A DNA stretch of 64,000 nucleotides, taken from a bacterium (lineage in GTDB: Bacteria > Myxococcota_A > UBA9160 > UBA4427). Made by a program: the position numbers and the translations under genes. Below are positions 59,880 to 64,000 of this stretch, in pieces (the first letter of the stretch is position 1; the number at the start of each line of letters is the position of its first letter). The notes beneath the pieces are model-generated. The model did no database searches and had not been told where the DNA came from. It was given only the letters and a program-made list of their open reading frames with translations. Where the stretch lies: positions 62,001 to 126,000 of the forward strand of contig JANSYR010000006.1 in assembly GCA_024742285.1 (NCBI GenBank), written 5' to 3'.

Positions 59880-61547
59880 ATGCCCAGCGAGACGCGACCC
59901 GAGGCGAGCTTCCCCGGCTTCTCGCCGACGATTCCCGAGCTGTTACGCAACGCACTCGAGCGTCACGGCGACGCGACGTTGATCGTCCACGCAGGCGGCC
60001 GCCGACTGAGCTACGCGGACCTCGACCGCGAATCGGGCGTCCTCGCCAAGGGACTGCTGGCCCGAGGCGTCGGCAAGGGCACCCGCGTCGCGCTCTGGAT
60101 GCCGAACGGGCCCGATTGGCTGATCGCGTGGTTCGCCGCGGCGCGAATCGGCGCGCTCGTGGCTCCCCTCAATACGTTCTACCGCCCCCGCGAGCTCGGC
60201 TGGGCCCTCGCGCACGCCGACGCCCACGTCGTGCTCACCCACGCGCGATTCCTCAAGGACGATCACCAGGCGATGCTCGAAGAAGCCGTCCCGGGCCTGG
60301 CCGACGCGACCCGGCCGACGCTCCGGCTCCCGAGCCACCCCTATCTCCGAGAGATCCACGTGTGGGGTGGAGACGATCGGCCGTGGTCGATGCCGGGACC
60401 GGATGAGCTTCTCGAGGCGGCGGCGGCCGAGGAAGGGATCGATGACGCCTTCCTGCGTCGGGTCGAAGACGCCGTCGCGCCCGCCGATCCCCTGGTCGTC
60501 ATCTACAGCTCCGGCAGCACCGGCGACCCGAAGGGCGCCGTCCACAGCCATGGCGCTCTCGTTCGCCACGGACACAACCTGAATCAGTTTCGCGATCTCC
60601 TGCCGGACGACCGACTCTACTCGCCGATGCCCTTCTTCTGGGTCGGCGGGCTCTCCTTCACCCTGCTCTCGGCGTTCCACGTCGGTGCCTGTCTCCTGAC
60701 GGAAGACTTCTTCGAACCCGGCGCGACGCTCGACTTCCTCGAGAAGGAACGCGCGACGCAGGTCGCGGGCTGGCCGCACTACGCGAAGGCGATGCTCGAG
60801 CACCCGAGCTTCGCCGACCGGGATCTCTCCTCGGTGCGGGGCGGCAACCTCTACGAGGTGCTGCCCGACGACCTCCGGCCGAAGGACCCCGAGCTGCGCT
60901 CGAACTCTCTCGGCATGACCGAGACCTGCGGACCGCATACCTTCGACCGCATGGACATCGAGCTGCCGGAGTCGCTGCGCAGCTCCTTCGGACACTCCGT
61001 TCCCGGCGTACACCACAAAGTCGTGGACCCGGCGACGGGGGTGACCCTGGGCGCCGACGAATTCGGCGAGATCTGCGTTCGCGGCTACAGCCTGATGCAG
61101 GGGCTCTACAAGGTCGAGCGTGAGGGGACCTTCGACGCGGAAGGCTACTACCACACGGGGGACGGCGGCCGCTTCGATGCGGACGGCGTGCTCTTCTTCG
61201 AGTCGCGTCTCGGCGATCTCATCAAGACCGCCGGAGCGAACGTCACGCCGCGCGAGGTCGAGGCGGTCCTCGAAGCCTGCGTACCGGTCCGCGAGGCCTA
61301 CGTCGTCGGCGTCGCCGACGACGCGCGGGGCCAGCGCGTCGCCGCGGCAGTCGTCCTCCAGGCGAACGGGGACGCGAGCGCGGACTCGCTTCGAGCGGAG
61401 ATCAAGCCACAGCTATCGGCCTACAAGGTTCCACGCGAGATCCACTTCTACGACCACGAGGACCTCCCCTTCACCGACAGCGGAAAGATCGACAAGGCGG
61501 CCCTCGTCCGGATGCTGGAAGGGGCAGCACCCGAGCAGGTCGAGTAG
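59880..61547 (+). CDS. AMP-forming acyl-CoA ligase
   Basis: 555 aa from the ATG at 59880, with GGAGG 9 nt upstream; the frame is open for 2.4 kb before this, but that is antisense to the dehydrogenases. Motifs: A3 VIYSSGSTGDPKGA, A5 SLGMTETCG, A7 YYHTGDGG, A8 ESRLGDLIKTAGANVTP, A10 DSGKIDKAAL with Lys. It should make an acyl-CoA, probably feeding the adjacent dehydrogenases and dehydratase. It is the first gene of the plus-strand operon. About 25% of the loop near 300-330 differs from the ligase at 52868, so the two are not recent duplicates. Confidence 0.93.
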   Translation: MPSETRPEASFPGFSPTIPELLRNALERHGDATLIVHAGGRRLSYADLDRESGVLAKGLLARGVGKGTRVALWMPNGPDWLIAWFAAARIGALVAPLNTFYRPRELGWALAHADAHVVLTHARFLKDDHQAMLEEAVPGLADATRPTLRLPSHPYLREIHVWGGDDRPWSMPGPDELLEAAAAEEGIDDAFLRRVEDAVAPADPLVVIYSSGSTGDPKGAVHSHGALVRHGHNLNQFRDLLPDDRLYSPMPFFWVGGLSFTLLSAFHVGACLLTEDFFEPGATLDFLEKERATQVAGWPHYAKAMLEHPSFADRDLSSVRGGNLYEVLPDDLRPKDPELRSNSLGMTETCGPHTFDRMDIELPESLRSSFGHSVPGVHHKVVDPATGVTLGADEFGEICVRGYSLMQGLYKVEREGTFDAEGYYHTGDGGRFDADGVLFFESRLGDLIKTAGANVTPREVEAVLEACVPVREAYVVGVADDARGQRVAAAVVLQANGDASADSLRAEIKPQLSAYKVPREIHFYDHEDLPFTDSGKIDKAALVRMLEGAAPEQVE

Positions 61548-61602
61548 ACCGAAGACGCGCCGGGTACCGCACGCTCCCGCACGACGAAACGGAGACGCAG
61601 AG

Positions 61603-62787
61603 ATGAGCGAAGCACCGAAGACCTCCGAAGCGCCCCTCGAGACGCTCGACACGACCGACGTCGATCGCTGGGTCGGCGTGCCGCTCGGCGGCGGCTCGAT
61701 GCGCGATCCGGTCGGGGCGAACGACATCCGGCGATGGGTGCAGGGCTGCCAGAACACCAATCCGCTCCACTTCGACGCGGACTACGCCGCAGAGAGCCGA
61801 TTCGGCGAGCTCGTCGCGCCCCAGTCGTTCGCCGTCTGCACGGACGACAGCCACGGCGCCGCACCGGCGATCCAGGGCAATATCCCGGGCCAGCACATGC
61901 TCTTCGGGGGCGACGAGTGGTGGTTCTACGGTCCGCGCATCCGACCCCACGACCACATCAAGCAGGACCGGATGCTCTTCGACTACAAGGTCACCCAGAC
62001 GAAGTTCGCCGGGCCGACGATGTTCTCGCGCGGCGACACGAACTACCGCAATCAGAACGGCGAGATGATCTGCAAGCAGCGGTCGACCTCGATCCGCTAC
62101 GTCGCCGAGGAGGCGGTCAAGCGCGGCGAGTTCATGGACATCCCCGAGAAGGAGTGGACCGACCCCGAGCTCGAGCAGATCGAGAAGGAGAAGTTCGAGT
62201 ACTTCGCGACGATCATGGACCTCGGTCATGAGAAGCGGCTCTTCGTCAAGGAAGGCGACACCCTCGCGAGGAAGCCGATCGGTCCCCACACGATCGCGAG
62301 CTTCACGACCGAATGGCGCGGCTTCATCCAGTCGATCTGGGGGAGTCTCAAGCGCGAGGGGCCGACTTCGCTCCACAACGCCGGCTGGATCCCGGAGATG
62401 GATCGGGATCCCGAGGCCGCGAAGATCGACCCGTCGATCAACGACGGTCTCTACCACGGTCCGTCCCGCGGTCACGTCCAGAAGCGATACGCCCAGCTGA
62501 TCGGCATGCCGCGCGGCTACGGCTACGGCGCGACGATGGGCGCCTGGATCCTCGACTACCTGGGCAACTGGGGCGGCGAGTGGAGCGAGATCATCCACAG
62601 CAGGATGTCGTATCGATCGCCCGCCCTCGTCGGGGACCTGACCTACCTCGACGGGCACGTGCGCTCGACGGGCTTCGATCCCGACACGGGCGACCCGATC
62701 GCGGTGGTCAGCGTCACGATGACGAACCAGCGCGAAGAGATCATGGCGAGCGGCGACGCCGAGATCCGTCTGCCGAAGCCGGACTGA
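61603..62787 (+). CDS. MaoC/FAS1-like double hot-dog dehydratase
   Basis: 394 aa from the ATG at 61603, with GGAGACGC upstream. The N-terminal hot-dog domain contains VGANDIRRWVQGC and NPLHFDADYAAESRFG, the signature of FAS1-like dehydratases (hydratase motif D-x5-H-variant region). A linker of about 100 charged residues follows. The C-terminal hot-dog domain contains GYGYGATMGAWILDYLGNW and SRMSYRSPALVGDLTYLDG. The protein is soluble. Family members hydrate enoyl-CoAs in polyketide-like or steroid side-chain breakdown. It sits between two ligase genes, 55 nt after the first and 4 nt before the second. Confidence 0.85.
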   Translation: MSEAPKTSEAPLETLDTTDVDRWVGVPLGGGSMRDPVGANDIRRWVQGCQNTNPLHFDADYAAESRFGELVAPQSFAVCTDDSHGAAPAIQGNIPGQHMLFGGDEWWFYGPRIRPHDHIKQDRMLFDYKVTQTKFAGPTMFSRGDTNYRNQNGEMICKQRSTSIRYVAEEAVKRGEFMDIPEKEWTDPELEQIEKEKFEYFATIMDLGHEKRLFVKEGDTLARKPIGPHTIASFTTEWRGFIQSIWGSLKREGPTSLHNAGWIPEMDRDPEAAKIDPSINDGLYHGPSRGHVQKRYAQLIGMPRGYGYGATMGAWILDYLGNWGGEWSEIIHSRMSYRSPALVGDLTYLDGHVRSTGFDPDTGDPIAVVSVTMTNQREEIMASGDAEIRLPKPD

Positions 62788-62791
62788 TCGC

Positions 62792-64000
62792 GTGATCGAC
62801 CCGGCGGACGGCGCGGAGCAAGCGGACGACCGTGCGGACGTCGGGAGCGATTCCGTCGAACCGGCCGCGCGGGAACCCGTCGACCTCGCGCTCACCCTCG
62901 CGCCGTCGGACCCGTCCGGCCTGACCCTTCCCCGCTTCCTCGCGGAGGTCACGCGCCGCTACGGCGATCGGATCGCGCTCCGTTTCGAAGACCGCGACTG
63001 GACCTACCGCGAGGTGGCCGTCGCTTCGCGCCAGGTCGCCGCGGCCCTCGTCGATGCAGGCGTCGGCGTGGGCGACCGGGTCGCGATCCTGATCTCCAAC
63101 CGGCCCGAGTTCGTCTTCGCGCTCTTCGGCGCGGCCGAAGCGGGCTCGATCGCGGTTCCGGTCAACACGTTCGCGACGCCCGATGAGCGCGACTACATCC
63201 TGCGCCACAGCGACGCGCGTACGCTCCTGATGCAGCGGCACCTCGCGGGACGCGACTTCGTTCGCGAGCTCGTCGAGGCGCATCCTCGACTCGACGGCGC
63301 GGCGTCGGACCCGCTCCAGCTCGAGGGACTCCCCGCCCTGCGGACGATCGTCTGCGTCGGCGCTGCGGCGGCCGGCGAAATCGACCCGCCCGCGATCCAG
63401 GACTGGGACGCCTTCCTGGCGCGCGAAACGCCCGCGGCGCGGGCGCAGGTCGCGTCTCGAATCGACGCGCAGCATCCAGACGACGACGGCGTGCTCATCT
63501 ACACCTCCGGCACGACGGACAAGCCGAAGGGCGTCCTGCACGCCCAGCGGTCGCCGACGATCCAGAACTGGCGCTTCGGCGAATACCTGGGCCTGACGGA
63601 GGACGACATCGTCCTGACCGCGCAGCCCTTCTTCTGGAGCGCCGGGATCTCGATGTCGCTCGGCGCGACGCTGGCGGCTGGCGCCAAGCTTCTGCTCCAG
63701 GAGACCTTCGACGCCGAGGCCGCCCTCGATTGCCTGGAGCGCGAGCGCGCGACGACCCTCCACGCGTGGGTCCACCAGGAGAAGGCGATGGCGGAACATC
63801 CGACCGCCGCCGGGCGCGACTACGGCGCGCTCCACCGGATCGAGTTCGACTCACCCCTCGCGCCGGTCATCGGTCTCGAGAAGGACGTCTGGGGCCTGCA
63901 CGCGTCGTATGGACTGACGGAGACGTTCACGCTCTCCGCGATGCTCCCGAGTTGGTCGACGGCCGAGGAGCGCGCCCGAAACTCCGGCGTGGCGTTGCCC
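62792..64000 (+). CDS. AMP-forming acyl-CoA ligase, 3' end outside window
   Basis: 403 codons are visible from a GTG at 62792, 4 nt after the previous stop, and the frame is still open at the right edge. Motifs: A3 YTSGTTDKPKG (Asp in place of the usual Gly), VPVNTFATPDERDYIL, FWSAGISMSLGATL, and A5 ASYGLTETFT. The C-terminal A7-A10 region lies beyond the window. The N-terminal 35 residues (rich in Asp, Ala and Glu) are an extra charged leader. It is third in the plus-strand operon. Confidence 0.9.
   Translation, partial: MIDPADGAEQADDRADVGSDSVEPAAREPVDLALTLAPSDPSGLTLPRFLAEVTRRYGDRIALRFEDRDWTYREVAVASRQVAAALVDAGVGVGDRVAILISNRPEFVFALFGAAEAGSIAVPVNTFATPDERDYILRHSDARTLLMQRHLAGRDFVRELVEAHPRLDGAASDPLQLEGLPALRTIVCVGAAAAGEIDPPAIQDWDAFLARETPAARAQVASRIDAQHPDDDGVLIYTSGTTDKPKGVLHAQRSPTIQNWRFGEYLGLTEDDIVLTAQPFFWSAGISMSLGATLAAGAKLLLQETFDAEAALDCLERERATTLHAWVHQEKAMAEHPTAAGRDYGALHRIEFDSPLAPVIGLEKDVWGLHASYGLTETFTLSAMLPSWSTAEERARNSGVALP

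Noticed and set aside
57474-61547. A 1357-codon open frame on the plus strand
   Set aside because: Only the last 555 codons (from 59880) are a ligase. The rest is antisense to three well-supported acyl-CoA dehydrogenase genes and has no conserved domain.
1-64000. CRISPR array
   Set aside because: No regularly spaced direct repeats of suitable length were seen; the 10-bp array at 19.3 kb has no spacers.

Overview
The window looks like one stretch of a very GC-rich bacterial chromosome carrying a genomic island in its left third (1 to about 23,816). The right two thirds (23.9-64 kb) hold densely packed, high-GC catabolic genes: two luciferase-like F420-type oxidoreductases, an F420/FMN PPOX protein, two cytochrome P450s, three SDRs, four acyl-CoA dehydrogenases, three AMP-forming acyl-CoA ligases and hot-dog dehydratase genes. 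There is also a response-regulator/DUF4388/TPR protein and a PEP-CTERM protein. This mix is usual in deltaproteobacteria-like lineages (Myxococcota, Binatota and relatives). That assignment is an inference: no rRNA or phylogenetic marker is present.

Island, 1-23.8 kb. The right border is marked by a tyrosine integrase (22450-23529) next to the 3' part of a tRNA-Thr(CGU) gene (23770-23816), a classic attachment scar. The intact tRNA should lie beyond the left edge of the window. Inside, from left to right, are: an ImmA/IrrE peptidase and a nucleoside 2-deoxyribosyltransferase; a secreted or anchored peptidoglycan-binding-domain protein with a partial degenerate copy at 5894-5953; a three-gene operon HEPN-like / three-Cys DUF5131 / TcmP (5642 to 2792); a seven-gene co-directional operon (16804 to 6930); about 3.2 kb of mostly gene-poor, repeat-bearing DNA with one small unknown gene; and a retron-like reverse transcriptase with a long N-terminal extension.

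The most unusual locus is the seven-gene operon: subtilisin-like S8 protease, ComEC-type metallo-beta-lactamase-fold protein, a CHAT-like protein that has lost its cysteine, an intact CHAT caspase-like protein, a second intact caspase-like protein, a tyrosinase and a DUF2182 membrane protein. Gaps are -1 to 53 nt and there is one likely promoter upstream. Several proteases of different clans with an MBL protein suggest a proteolytic cascade, and the copper oxidase and membrane protein could be the output. I know of no named system with this composition. The reverse-transcriptase region carries five copies of the 12-bp palindrome GCAAGCGCTTGC and an array of about five 10-bp repeats.

Chromosomal part. 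23.9-31.1 kb: a phosphatase-like protein, an LLM oxidoreductase, a charged secreted coiled-coil protein, a lipoprotein, the DUF4388/TPR regulator, a VOC protein and a GST. 31.2-45.7 kb: a catabolic region with paired paralogous amidohydrolases, LLM, P450, CitE-like lyase, SDR, SnoaL-like and EthD-like genes, many with 1-4 nt start/stop overlaps. 45.8-52.6 kb: a solute-binding protein, PEP-CTERM protein, orphan FetB, SGNH-type protein, HPF/RaiA-like protein and an epimerase. 52.9-64 kb: an acyl-CoA module, with a minus-strand operon of three acyl-CoA dehydrogenases, an enoyl-CoA hydratase, a further acyl-CoA dehydrogenase and an acyl-CoA ligase. It diverges from a plus-strand ligase / hot-dog dehydratase / ligase operon. 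The layout resembles steroid or other cyclic side-chain degradation loci.
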